A stretch of DNA of 64,000 nt from Nocardioides jiangxiensis (GTDB lineage: Bacteria; Actinomycetota; Actinomycetes; Propionibacteriales; Nocardioidaceae), in NCBI RefSeq assembly GCF_030580915.1, contig NZ_JAUQTA010000001.1, forward strand, positions 744,001 through 808,000, written 5' to 3'. A model generated the notes under the pieces. That model did no database searches. It had not been told where the DNA came from and worked only from the letters and a program-made list of their open reading frames with translations. The stretch's first letter is position 1. Each line of letters opens with the position of its first letter. Positions 56,175 to 64,000 of this stretch are shown one piece after another. The position numbers were made by a program, and so were the translations under genes.

Positions 56175-57854
56175 TCAGGCGCGGCGCAGCCGCTTGCACC
56201 ACGCCGGCGCGACGAGGAACGCCTCGGCACGCAGCGCGGCGACACCGACGCGCGGCAGGTCGGAGGACGACCGGAAGCAGAGGTAGCGCGGCTCCCAGTC
56301 CGGGTGGTACTTCGCGTTGGCGCGGTAGAGGGACTCGATCTGCCAGAACTTCGAGGCAGCCAGCAGCACCGACCGCCACAGGCGCAGCACCGGTCCGGCG
56401 CCGAGCCGCTCGCCCCGGGCGAAGACGGAGCGGAAGACCGCGAAGTTCAGCGACACCCGTCGTACGCCGAGGTCCGCGGCGGAGGCCATCAGGCCGGCCA
56501 CCATCGCCTCGATGACGCCGTTCTCGCTGGCGCGGTCCCGCCGCATGAGGTCGAGCGACAGGCCGTCGCGACCCCACGGCACGAAGTGCAGGAGGCCGAC
56601 CAGGTCGCCCTGCCCGTCACGAGCCAGGACGACGACCGTCTCGGGGTCGCGCTCCTCGCCGAACCGGCCCAGCGCCATCGAGAACCCGCGCTCGACCTCG
56701 CCGTCGCGCCAGGCGTCGGCGCGGTGCCGGATGTCCTCCACCTCCTCGGCGGAGAGGTCGGCGACCCGGTGCGCGCTCACGGTGATGCCACCGCGCGTGC
56801 AGCGCGAGACGGCCTGGCGCACGCCGCGCATCGAGCGGCCCTCGAGGGTGAAGGACTCGGCATCGACGATCGCCTCGTCACCGAGCTCGAGCACGTCGAG
56901 CCCCGCCCGGTGGAACGCCGTGCCGCCGGGCTCCGAGGCACCCAGGACCGCTGGCGCCCACCCGTAGGCCTTCGCCTCGGCGAGCCATGCCTCGATCGCC
57001 CCGGGCCACGCCTCGGGGTCGCCGACCGGGTCACCGGCCGCGAGCGACACGGTGCCGATGACGCGGTAGGTCAGCGCCGCCTTGCCGCTGGCCGAGAAGA
57101 TGACGCAGCGGTCGTCGCGGGTTGCGAAGTAGCCGAGGGAGTCGTCGCCGCCCCAGCGGTCGAGCAGGGCCCGCAGCCGCTCGGTCTCCTCCGGGTCGGC
57201 CGGGTGCGGGCCGCCGGCCGGCTCGAGCGCGACCAGGAGCGCGACCACCAGCACCGCGGCACCGAGCACCACGAGGCCGACCGCGGCGTGGTCGGCGTCG
57301 GCGGAGCTGGTGAACGCCATCGGTCCGGGGATGCCGACCAGGCCGAGCACGGCCTGCGCGAGACGGTCGGTCCACGTCGTACCGGCCGCATGCCCGTCGG
57401 CGTCGATGGTGAGCCACAGGAAGCCGAGCACGATCGCGATGACCGGGCCGACGAGCAGGACACGGACGAGGCGGCCGCCGGAGCGGGGGTCGGGCCGGGC
57501 CGTGAACTCGCCGCGCACGGCGACGAGGTAGCCGGCGAGGGCGAGGCAGAGCAGCGCCTCCTCGACGTCGAGGCCCTTGACCACGTGCGAGGGGATGGCC
57601 AGGACGGACAGCACGAGTGCGACCAGCCAGGCACGGTACTTCCCCCGACGCAGCGCCCCGGCCAGCAGGATCAGCAGCACGCCGATCGCGGCGGCACCTG
57701 TCGTGGCGGCCGCCGGGAAGACGTCGGGAACGACCTGGTCGATGTCGTGCAGACGCCCGCGCATCGAGGGCAGCAGGGCGCTCGTCAGCGTGACGACACC
57801 GATGACCCAGACCACGCGTGCCACCCACCGGGGCTGGCGCAGCGTCTGCCACAT
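56175..57854 (-). CDS. DUF2156 protein, phosphatidylglycerol lysyltransferase-like (MprF/LysX C-terminal type)
   Basis: A 559-residue membrane enzyme. Six or so hydrophobic segments occupy residues 1-220 (e.g. [51 protein letters not shown]), followed by a cytoplasmic DUF2156 acyltransferase-like domain: [52 protein letters not shown] and [19 protein letters not shown]. In MprF and LysX this domain transfers lysine from charged tRNA to phosphatidylglycerol. No lysyl-tRNA synthetase domain is fused here, so it would use a normal cellular aminoacyl-tRNA. Start ATG has GGAGG five bases before. It is divergent from deoC, with overlapping -10 hexamers. Amino-acid specificity is unknown. Confidence 0.88.
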   Translation of the reverse strand: MWQTLRQPRWVARVVWVIGVVTLTSALLPSMRGRLHDIDQVVPDVFPAAATTGAAAIGVLLILLAGALRRGKYRAWLVALVLSVLAIPSHVVKGLDVEEALLCLALAGYLVAVRGEFTARPDPRSGGRLVRVLLVGPVIAIVLGFLWLTIDADGHAAGTTWTDRLAQAVLGLVGIPGPMAFTSSADADHAAVGLVVLGAAVLVVALLVALEPAGGPHPADPEETERLRALLDRWGGDDSLGYFATRDDRCVIFSASGKAALTYRVIGTVSLAAGDPVGDPEAWPGAIEAWLAEAKAYGWAPAVLGASEPGGTAFHRAGLDVLELGDEAIVDAESFTLEGRSMRGVRQAVSRCTRGGITVSAHRVADLSAEEVEDIRHRADAWRDGEVERGFSMALGRFGEERDPETVVVLARDGQGDLVGLLHFVPWGRDGLSLDLMRRDRASENGVIEAMVAGLMASAADLGVRRVSLNFAVFRSVFARGERLGAGPVLRLWRSVLLAASKFWQIESLYRANAKYHPDWEPRYLCFRSSSDLPRVGVAALRAEAFLVAPAWCKRLRRA

Positions 57855-57904
57855 GGCGACCTCCAGAACAGGGCCCCAGGGGACGAAAGGGGCGACCGCC
57901 GCGC

Positions 57905-57914
57905 AGCCTATGCT
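57905..57914. promoter_or_regulatory. Overlapping divergent -10 elements of the DUF2156 gene and deoC
   Basis: AGCCTATGCT reads TATGCT on plus (57909-57914, six bases before the deoC GTG) and TAGGCT on minus (57905-57910, giving a leader of about 44 bases for the DUF2156 gene). The hexamers share two bases. Confidence 0.55.
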
Positions 57915-57920
57915 GGCCCG

Positions 57921-58613
57921 GTGAGCCACGACGACCCGCGCCTCGACACGTCCACGATCGCGAAGATGATCGACCACACCCTCCTCAAGCCGGAGGCCAC
58001 GCGTGCCGATGTCGAGGCCCTCATCACCGAGGCCCTCGACCTGGGCACCTACTCGGTCTGCGTGTCGCCGTCGATGCTGCCCATCCCGGTCCCGGAGAAC
58101 GCCGACCTCAAGGTCGCTGCCGTCTGCGGCTTCCCCAGCGGAAAGCACGACTCGACCGTCAAGGCGGTCGAGGCTGCGCAGGCCGTGCGCGACGGCGCCG
58201 ACGAGATCGACATGGTCATCGACATCGGTGCCGCGAAGGAGGGCCGCTACGACCGCGTGCAGTCCGACATCGCCGCCGTGCGCGCCGCGGCGCCGTCGCC
58301 GGTCGTCCTCAAGGTGATCATCGAGGCGGCCGCGCTCACCGACGAGGAGATCGTCGCCTGCTGCATCGCCGCCGTCGACGCGGGCGCCGACTTCGTGAAG
58401 ACCTCGACCGGCTTCCACCCCGCCGGCGGCGCCACCGTCGAGGCGGTGCGGCTGATGAAGGAGACCGTGGGCGACCGCGCCGAGGTGAAGGCTTCGGGGG
58501 GCGTCCGCACGTTCGAGCAGGCGGTCGCGATGATCGAGGCCGGCGCTACGCGCCTCGGCGTCTCCGGCAGTCGTGCGCTGCTCGAGGGCAGCACCCCGAC
58601 CGGCAGCTACTGA
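57921..58613 (+). CDS. deoC: Deoxyribose-phosphate aldolase
   Basis: A 230-residue class I aldolase that cleaves 2-deoxyribose-5-phosphate to acetaldehyde and glyceraldehyde-3-phosphate. Conserved segments: [43 protein letters not shown], the Schiff-base lysine in [10 protein letters not shown] and the second active-site lysine in EVKASGGVR. It ends nucleoside catabolism from pnp or deoA via the phosphosugar mutase upstream. GTG start with leaderless spacing; divergent from the DUF2156 gene. It is followed by the MaoC gene, which has its own -10 and a leader hairpin. Confidence 0.95.
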   Translation: MSHDDPRLDTSTIAKMIDHTLLKPEATRADVEALITEALDLGTYSVCVSPSMLPIPVPENADLKVAAVCGFPSGKHDSTVKAVEAAQAVRDGADEIDMVIDIGAAKEGRYDRVQSDIAAVRAAAPSPVVLKVIIEAAALTDEEIVACCIAAVDAGADFVKTSTGFHPAGGATVEAVRLMKETVGDRAEVKASGGVRTFEQAVAMIEAGATRLGVSGSRALLEGSTPTGSY

Positions 58614-58675
58614 ATCCGGCAACGGATCCGACGCTCCTGCGTGTCGTGCCCCTCCCCAGCCCCACGTCCAGCCGC

Positions 58676-58681
58676 TAGGTT
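58676..58681 (+). promoter_or_regulatory. -10 element of the MaoC gene
   Basis: TAGGTT; predicted transcript start about 58688, leaving a 42-base leader that contains a hairpin (GGCGCGGT-GGAG-ACCGCGCC, 58691-58710) and then a GAGGAGG ribosome site. Confidence 0.5.
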
Positions 58682-58729
58682 CGGATCGAGGGCGCGGTGG
58701 AGACCGCGCCGCAGCGACGAGGAGGTCCC

Positions 58730-59182
58730 ATGCGCGTCTTCAGCACCCTGGATGAGGTGGCCGCTGCCGCCGGCACCGAGCTCGGTACCAGCGAGTGGGT
58801 CACGATCGACCAGGACCGCGTCAACAAGTTCGCCGACGCGACCGGTGACCACCAGTGGATCCACGTCGACGTCGACCGTGCCAAGACCGGCCCGTTCGGC
58901 GGCACGATCGCGCACGGCTACCTGACGCTCTCGCTGATCCCGTGGCTGGGCTCCCAGATCTTCAAGCTCGCGACGCCGGGCGCCAAGCTCAACTACGGCC
59001 TCAACAAGGTCCGCTTCGCCGCGCCCGTGCCGGTCGGCTCGGACATCCGGCTCAGCGTTGCGCTCGGTGATGTCGAGGCGATCGACAGCGGCCTGCGCGC
59101 GACGTTCCGGCACACGATCGAGATCGACGGCGGCGACAAGCCCGCCTGCGTCGCGGAGACCGTCGTCCTGCTGATGCGCTGA
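58730..59182 (+). CDS. MaoC-like (R)-specific enoyl-CoA hydratase
   Basis: A 150-residue hotdog-fold protein of the MaoC/R-hydratase family. The catalytic Asp-His pair lies in DATGDHQWIHVD (about 38-49), and GGTIAHGYLTLSLIP carries the other conserved loop. Such enzymes hydrate trans-2-enoyl-CoA or act as dehydratases in fatty-acid metabolism. The ATG at 58730 is preceded by GAGGAGGTCCC. No operon partner: deoC ends over 100 bases upstream, and the DUF559 gene downstream is separated by a hairpin region. Its substrate and its link to the surrounding nucleoside genes are not evident. Confidence 0.9.
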   Translation: MRVFSTLDEVAAAAGTELGTSEWVTIDQDRVNKFADATGDHQWIHVDVDRAKTGPFGGTIAHGYLTLSLIPWLGSQIFKLATPGAKLNYGLNKVRFAAPVPVGSDIRLSVALGDVEAIDSGLRATFRHTIEIDGGDKPACVAETVVLLMR

Positions 59183-59220
59183 GGCGGCGGGCGGGCGGAG
59201 AGCGACCCGACTCGTGCCCA

Positions 59221-59254
59221 CGTGAAGGTCTGCGCACAGGCGTGGACCTTCACG
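59221..59254 (+). repeat. Hairpin repeat left of the DUF559 gene
   Basis: CGTGAAGGTC (59221-59230) pairs perfectly with GACCTTCACG (59245-59254) over a 14-base loop, 38 bases after the MaoC stop. The left arm and loop recur downstream of the DUF559 gene at 60326. May also terminate the MaoC transcript. Confidence 0.6.
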
Positions 59255-59281
59255 CTTCCTCGGCCTCCCGACCGGGAAACT

Positions 59282-59297
59282 CTTCACCTGGGTGAAG
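59282..59297. repeat. Short palindrome CTTCACC-TG-GGTGAAG
   Basis: Seven-base arms around two bases, between the hairpin repeat and the DUF559 gene; the arms restate the GTGAAG/CTTCAC core of the flanking hairpin, so it may be an operator half-set. Confidence 0.45.
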
Positions 59298-59381
59298 GCT
59301 CTCCGCCTGGCCGTGCTCCCCGTGCGCGCTACCTGTGGAGAGCGACATGCGGGAAGCGGTCAGTGCGGCGAAAGTGCCGGC

Positions 59382-60329
59382 ATGGACCACGCAGCCACGG
59401 GGCTCGACACGGGGCGACCGTTCACGCGAGCGGCGGGGAGACGCGCTGGCCTGACGGACCGACAGCTTGGATCCGCACGCTTCACCCGCATCCTCGACGG
59501 GATCTACGTCGACGCGGCGGTTCCCCTCTCCCCTGCCGTGATGGCCGCGGCCCTGAGCCTGGCGACACCGCCGGGCTCCATCGTCAGCCATGCGAGCGCT
59601 GCCCGGTGGTGGGGCTTCCCGATCCCGTCGCTGGCAGACGAGCACGTGACCGTGCGTTCGCGCGAGCACCGCTTCAAGCGGCAAGGCGTCACCTGCCACG
59701 TGGCCCGTGGCAGCGAGAGGTTCCACCACGCGGCTGACGTCCTGGTCTCGTCGCCTGCACAGTGCTTCGTGGAGCTCGCGTCCCTGCTCTCCCTCGTGGA
59801 CCTCGTCGTGGTCGGCGACTGGCTCGTCCGCACCAGGCGACTGCGTCCGGCCGACCTCATCCGGTTCTGCGACGCCTCCACGACCCGTCGGGCAGCCGCT
59901 GCGCGCCGAGCAGCCGCGTTCGTGCGCGACGGGGTCGACTCCCCGATGGAGTCGCGCCTGCGGGTGCTCCTCGTCCTCGCCGGACTCCCCGAGCCGGTGG
60001 TCAACCTCTCCATCCGCGATGTCCGCGGCATCCCGGTGCGGCGTTACGACCTCAGCTGGCCGGCTGTCCGCCTCGTCGTCGAGTACGACGGCCGGCACCA
60101 CGTGGAGAGGATCGAGCAGTGGGAGAAGGACCTCGCACGCCGCGAGCAGATCGAGGACGACGACTGGCGCATCCTCGTCATCACGTCGAAGGGGATCTAC
60201 GAGCGGCCGGGTGACACGGTGGCGCGAGTGCACCGCCAGCTGCTCCTGCGGCGCATGCCGGGCACACCGCGGCACCCACGCGGAGAGTGGCGGCGTCACT
60301 TCCCCGAGCGGCCGCAACCCAGTCGGTGA
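59382..60329 (+). CDS. AbiEi-like N-terminal domain plus DUF559 endonuclease-like domain
   Basis: A 315-residue protein common in actinobacteria. Residues 15-60 (PFTRAAGRRAGLTDRQLGSA, RILDGIYVDA) resemble the N-terminal DNA-binding domain of AbiEi-type antitoxins. The C-terminal domain (about 200-295) is DUF559, a Vsr/very-short-patch-repair-like nuclease fold: ESRLRVLLVLAGLPEPVVN, RYDLSWPAVRLVVEYDGRHH with the acidic residues expected for a catalytic site, and DWRILVITSKGIYERP. No toxin partner is adjacent. It may be a DNA-binding nuclease of a defence or repair type, an inference. It is flanked by related GTGAAGGTCT repeats. ATG 59382 was chosen because the domain begins there. Confidence 0.78.
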   Translation: MDHAATGLDTGRPFTRAAGRRAGLTDRQLGSARFTRILDGIYVDAAVPLSPAVMAAALSLATPPGSIVSHASAARWWGFPIPSLADEHVTVRSREHRFKRQGVTCHVARGSERFHHAADVLVSSPAQCFVELASLLSLVDLVVVGDWLVRTRRLRPADLIRFCDASTTRRAAAARRAAAFVRDGVDSPMESRLRVLLVLAGLPEPVVNLSIRDVRGIPVRRYDLSWPAVRLVVEYDGRHHVERIEQWEKDLARREQIEDDDWRILVITSKGIYERPGDTVARVHRQLLLRRMPGTPRHPRGEWRRHFPERPQPSR

Positions 60330-60346
60330 AGGTCTACGCACCGGCG
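60326..60346 (+). repeat. Right copy of the DUF559-flanking repeat
   Basis: GTGAAGGTCTACGCACCGGCG differs at two of 21 positions from 59222-59242. The TGA stop of the DUF559 gene lies inside it. A further CTTCACC at 60386-60392 follows. The copies are 1.1 kb apart. Confidence 0.55.
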
Positions 60347-60429
60347 CAGATCTTGAGGGCGTCACGCCGCTCGAGCCGTGAACATCTTCACCCCGGCGAA
60401 GACATGCTCGCTCGACGCGAACAGTCAGC

Positions 60430-61517
60430 TCAGCCGGCGTAGCCCGGCTTGATCACGTCGTTGATCAGCGCCAGCCGCTGGTCGAACGGCAGGAACGCCG
60501 ACTTCATCGCGTTGACCGTGAACTTGCCGAGGTCGGCGCGGGTGTAGCCGAACGCGTCGACCAGGAGCGCCATCTCCTGGCTCATGGTGGTGGCCGACAT
60601 GAGCCGGTTGTCGGGGTTGATCGTGACCCGGAAGCCGAGCTCGGCGAGCCGGCCGAACGGGTGCTCGGCGATCGACGCAGCGGCACCGGTCTGCACGTTG
60701 GACGTCGGGCAGATCTCGAGCGGGATCCGCCGGTCGCGGACGTACGCCGCGAGGGTGCCCAGCTGGGCGACGTCCCCCTCGAAGGAGATGTCCTCGATGA
60801 TCCGGACGCCGTGGCCGAGCCGGTCGGCGCCGCACGGGTGGACCGCCTCCCAGATCGACGGCGGACCGAACGCCTCCCCGGCGTGGATCGAGATCCGCAT
60901 GTTCTGCTCGGCGAGGTACTCGAACGCGTCGAGGAAACGGGTCGGGGGGAAGCCGTCCTCCGGTCCGGCGATGTCGAAGCCGGCCACGCCGCGGTCACGC
61001 CAGGCGACGGCGAGCTTGGCGACCTCGATGCCCCGGGCCGCCTGCCGCATCGCGGTCAGCAGCTGGCGTACGACGATCGGGCGGCCCGCCGCAGCAGCGG
61101 CCGCGACGCCCTCGTCGATGCCCTCCTGCACCGCGGCGACGACCTGGTCCATGCTCAGTCCGCGCTCGACGAAGAGCTCGCAGGCGTAGCGCAGCTCGGC
61201 GTACACGACGCCGTCGGCGACCAGGTCCTCCACGGCCTCACGGGCGATGCGCCGCAGGTGCTCGGGGGTCTGCATCACCGCGACGGTGTGGACGAAGCCC
61301 TCGAGGTAGCGCACCAGCGACCCGGAGGTCGCGTTGTCGCGGAACCACTCCCCGAGCTCCGCCGGGTCGGTCGTCGGGAGCTCGTGGCCGATCTCCGCAG
61401 CGATCTCCACGATGGTGGATGGGCGCAGCCCGCCGTCGAGGTGGTCGTGCAGCACGACCTTCGGCAGCGCGCGGATCTCCTCGACGGAGAGCGCCGGACC
61501 CGAGGTGGGGGTGGTCA

Positions 61518-61518
<1 letters not shown>
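60430..61518 (-). CDS. add: Adenosine deaminase
   Basis: A 362-residue zinc-dependent deaminase converting adenosine/deoxyadenosine to inosine/deoxyinosine. Zinc ligands and active-site blocks: HDHLDGG (H24, H26), [23 protein letters not shown] and the NPDNR segment with the catalytic aspartate. It starts at the stop of deoA (TGATG), being the last gene of the right-to-left salvage operon permease-cdd-deoA-add. Its inosine product is the substrate of the phosphorylase at 52.2 kb. Gene order add-deoA-cdd is as in M. tuberculosis Rv3313c-Rv3315c. The 100 bases after its stop contain the repeats flanking the DUF559 gene. Confidence 0.96.
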
Positions 61519-62800
<1,282 letters not shown>

Positions 62801-62804
<4 letters not shown>

Positions 62805-63190
62805 CGGGTCTCCAGGTCGTGAGGGCCGAACGCGTCCGGCAAGAGGTCGGCCATCCGTCGTACGCCGGAGGTGGTGAGCACCTGCAGCGACGGGCCACCG
62901 TGCTCGAAGAGGAGCTGGCGGCACCGGCCGCAGGGCATCAGCAGGGCCCCGCTGCCGTCGACGCAGACGAAGTGCGTGAGCTGCCCACCACCGCTCGCGT
63001 GGAGCGCCGAGACCAGCCCACACTCCGCGCAGAGGGTGAGCCCGTAGGAGGCGTTCTCCACGTTGCACCCGGTGACCACCCGGCCGTCGTCGACGAGGGC
63101 GGCGGCTCCCACGGGGAACCGCGAGTACGGCGCGTAGGCGTGCGCCATCACCTCGGTCGCGGCAGCGGTCAGGGCGTCCCAGTCCGCCAT
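62801..63190 (-). CDS. cdd: Cytidine deaminase
   Basis: A 129-residue homotetrameric-type deaminase that makes uridine from cytidine. Zinc and proton-shuttle residues: CAEC in SYGLTLCAECGLVSA and PCGRCRQLLFEHG; substrate-binding YSRFPVGAAAL and GCNVENASYG. ATG overlaps the permease stop (TGATG). It supplies (deoxy)uridine to deoA in the same operon. The C-terminal extension LLPDAFGPHDLETR is common in actinobacteria. Nothing unusual is seen. Confidence 0.96.
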
Positions 63191-64000
63191 CAGCCCGCCG
63201 ATCCCTTGCGGTAGGGCTGGCCGTCGGCGGCCGGCATCCGCAGGCTCTGCGACGCCACCGAGAGCACCAGCAGCGTGACGAGGTACGGCGTCATCCCACC
63301 GAGGTCGTCGGGGATCGTGTCGGTGAGCAGGAACCACAGCAGGAAGGCCACGCCGATCACGCCGTTGGTCACCGCGCCGCGGATGTTGCGCTGCCACAGC
63401 CGCCACAGCGTGAGCAGCACCAGGCCGATGGCGAGGAGCAGCAGCAGTGCGTGGAGCGAGGAGGCGCTGCGCAGGCGCAGGGCGTCGGCGTACCCGAAGA
63501 GGGCGGACGCGCCGAGCGCGCCGAAGGGGTTCCAGTTGCCGAAGATCATCGCGGCGAGTCCGATGTAGCCGCGCCCCTGCGTCTGCCCCACGGTGAAGGT
63601 GCTCGAGGCGACCGTCGAGAGGTACGCGCCACCGAGTCCGGCGAGACCGCCGGAGACCATGACCGCGATGTACTTGTAGCGGTAGACGCTGACGCCGAGC
63701 GACTCCGCGGCGGCCGGGTTCTCGCCGCACGAGCGCAGCCGCAGCCCGAACGTCGTCCGCCGGAGCAGCCACCAGCTCAGCACCGCCAGGCCGATCACCA
63801 TCAGCGAGACGTAGGAGATGTGGCTGACCAGCGCACCGAGCAACCCGGCGAGGTCGCTGAGCAGGAACCAGTGCCGGGCGTTGAGGTCGCTCAACCAGCC
63901 GTCGAGTCCCCCGATGTTGAGCGTCGGCAGGTCGTAGAGGCCGGAGAGGTTGCGCGGACCACCGTTGGGCGTGATGTCGCTGAAGAACGTCTTGGACAGG
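63190..64000 (-). CDS. Nucleoside ABC transporter permease, 5' end outside the window
   Basis: An importer permease of the branched-chain-amino-acid/sugar superfamily (YufQ/NupQ, RbsC-like). The frame is open to the window end; 269 codons are visible, starting in a region with LSGLYDLPTLNIGGLDGW. Around eight hydrophobic segments remain, and the coupling motif LRSCGENPAAAESLGVSVYR followed by YKYIAVMVSGGLAGLGGAYL is diagnostic, as is GRGYIGLAAMIFGNWNPFG. Clustered with cdd, deoA and add, it very probably imports nucleosides; the ATPase, second permease and binding lipoprotein should lie to the right. The C-terminus has a short polar tail. Confidence 0.93.
   Translation of the reverse strand, partial: LSKTFFSDITPNGGPRNLSGLYDLPTLNIGGLDGWLSDLNARHWFLLSDLAGLLGALVSHISYVSLMVIGLAVLSWWLLRRTTFGLRLRSCGENPAAAESLGVSVYRYKYIAVMVSGGLAGLGGAYLSTVASSTFTVGQTQGRGYIGLAAMIFGNWNPFGALGASALFGYADALRLRSASSLHALLLLLAIGLVLLTLWRLWQRNIRGAVTNGVIGVAFLLWFLLTDTIPDDLGGMTPYLVTLLVLSVASQSLRMPAADGQPYRKGSAG

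Overview
The window is a GC-rich chromosomal segment from an actinobacterium. Nearly every base is coding, GTG starts are common, genes are coupled by 1-4 base overlaps, and there is a WhiB regulator, an acyl-CoA carboxylase epsilon subunit, DUF3499, TIGR03089 and DUF5719 proteins. The overall style fits Nocardioidaceae (Nocardioides-like), but the genus is an inference. No tRNA, rRNA, CRISPR array, insertion sequence, integrase or phage gene was seen, and no gene-free stretch exceeds 300 bases.

Layout. 1-5.8 kb: end of ahcY, a DUF808 membrane protein, then a right-to-left group manB / Trm112-like / TobH-like SIS protein, with DUF3499 upstream and a divergent degenerate zinc-peptidase-like gene. 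5.9-11.4 kb: a DUF5719 secreted protein translationally coupled to a large glycosyltransferase with a polytopic C-terminal half, then whiB2-type whiB and a DUF3105 protein. 11.5-26.5 kb: cell-envelope region with manC, TIGR03089, a secreted PGRP amidase with FG-GAP repeats, and a galactofuranan-type operon (GlfT1-like transferase, second GT2, glf, GlfT2-like polymerase, Wzm/Wzt-type exporter) flanked by two LytR-CpsA-Psr (LCP) ligase genes. 26.6-32.7 kb: universal stress protein, acyl-CoA dehydrogenase with a divergent TetR gene and palindromic operators, purK-purE, and a PH-domain protein downstream of birA. 32.8-40.4 kb: accD-accE, an ASCH-like protein, maf, an ABC-2 type drug exporter pair and accA. 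40.5-43.3 kb: a SpoIID-domain secreted protein and the atypical flavoprotein LpdA. 43.3-51.6 kb: a block with an aliphatic-sulfonate-type ABC transporter plus flavin monooxygenase, a DMT transporter, an AurF-like di-iron protein, a small membrane protein and lpd. 51.7-64 kb: gamma-glutamylcyclotransferase-like protein and a nucleoside-salvage neighbourhood (pnp, PGM2-type phosphosugar mutase, deoC, add, deoA, cdd, nucleoside ABC permease), interrupted by a lysyltransferase-like membrane protein, a MaoC hydratase and a DUF559 gene.

From memory, gene order follows Mycobacterium tuberculosis from about Rv3248c (sahH) to Rv3315c (cdd): manB, DUF3499, whiB2, manC, an LCP gene, fadE25, purE/purK, birA, accD5, accE5, maf, accA3, lpdA, Rv3304, deoD, pmmB, add, deoA, cdd. 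The departures from this backbone (galactan operon, DUF5719/GT pair, sulfonate block, DUF559 gene) are the accessory parts.

A recurring promoter theme is visible by eye: 17 genes on both strands have a TANNNT hexamer ending 6-8 bases before the start codon, the arrangement expected for leaderless mRNAs. Several divergent pairs have overlapping -10 hexamers. Most convergent gene pairs are separated by long perfect GC-rich hairpins acting as presumptive bidirectional terminators.
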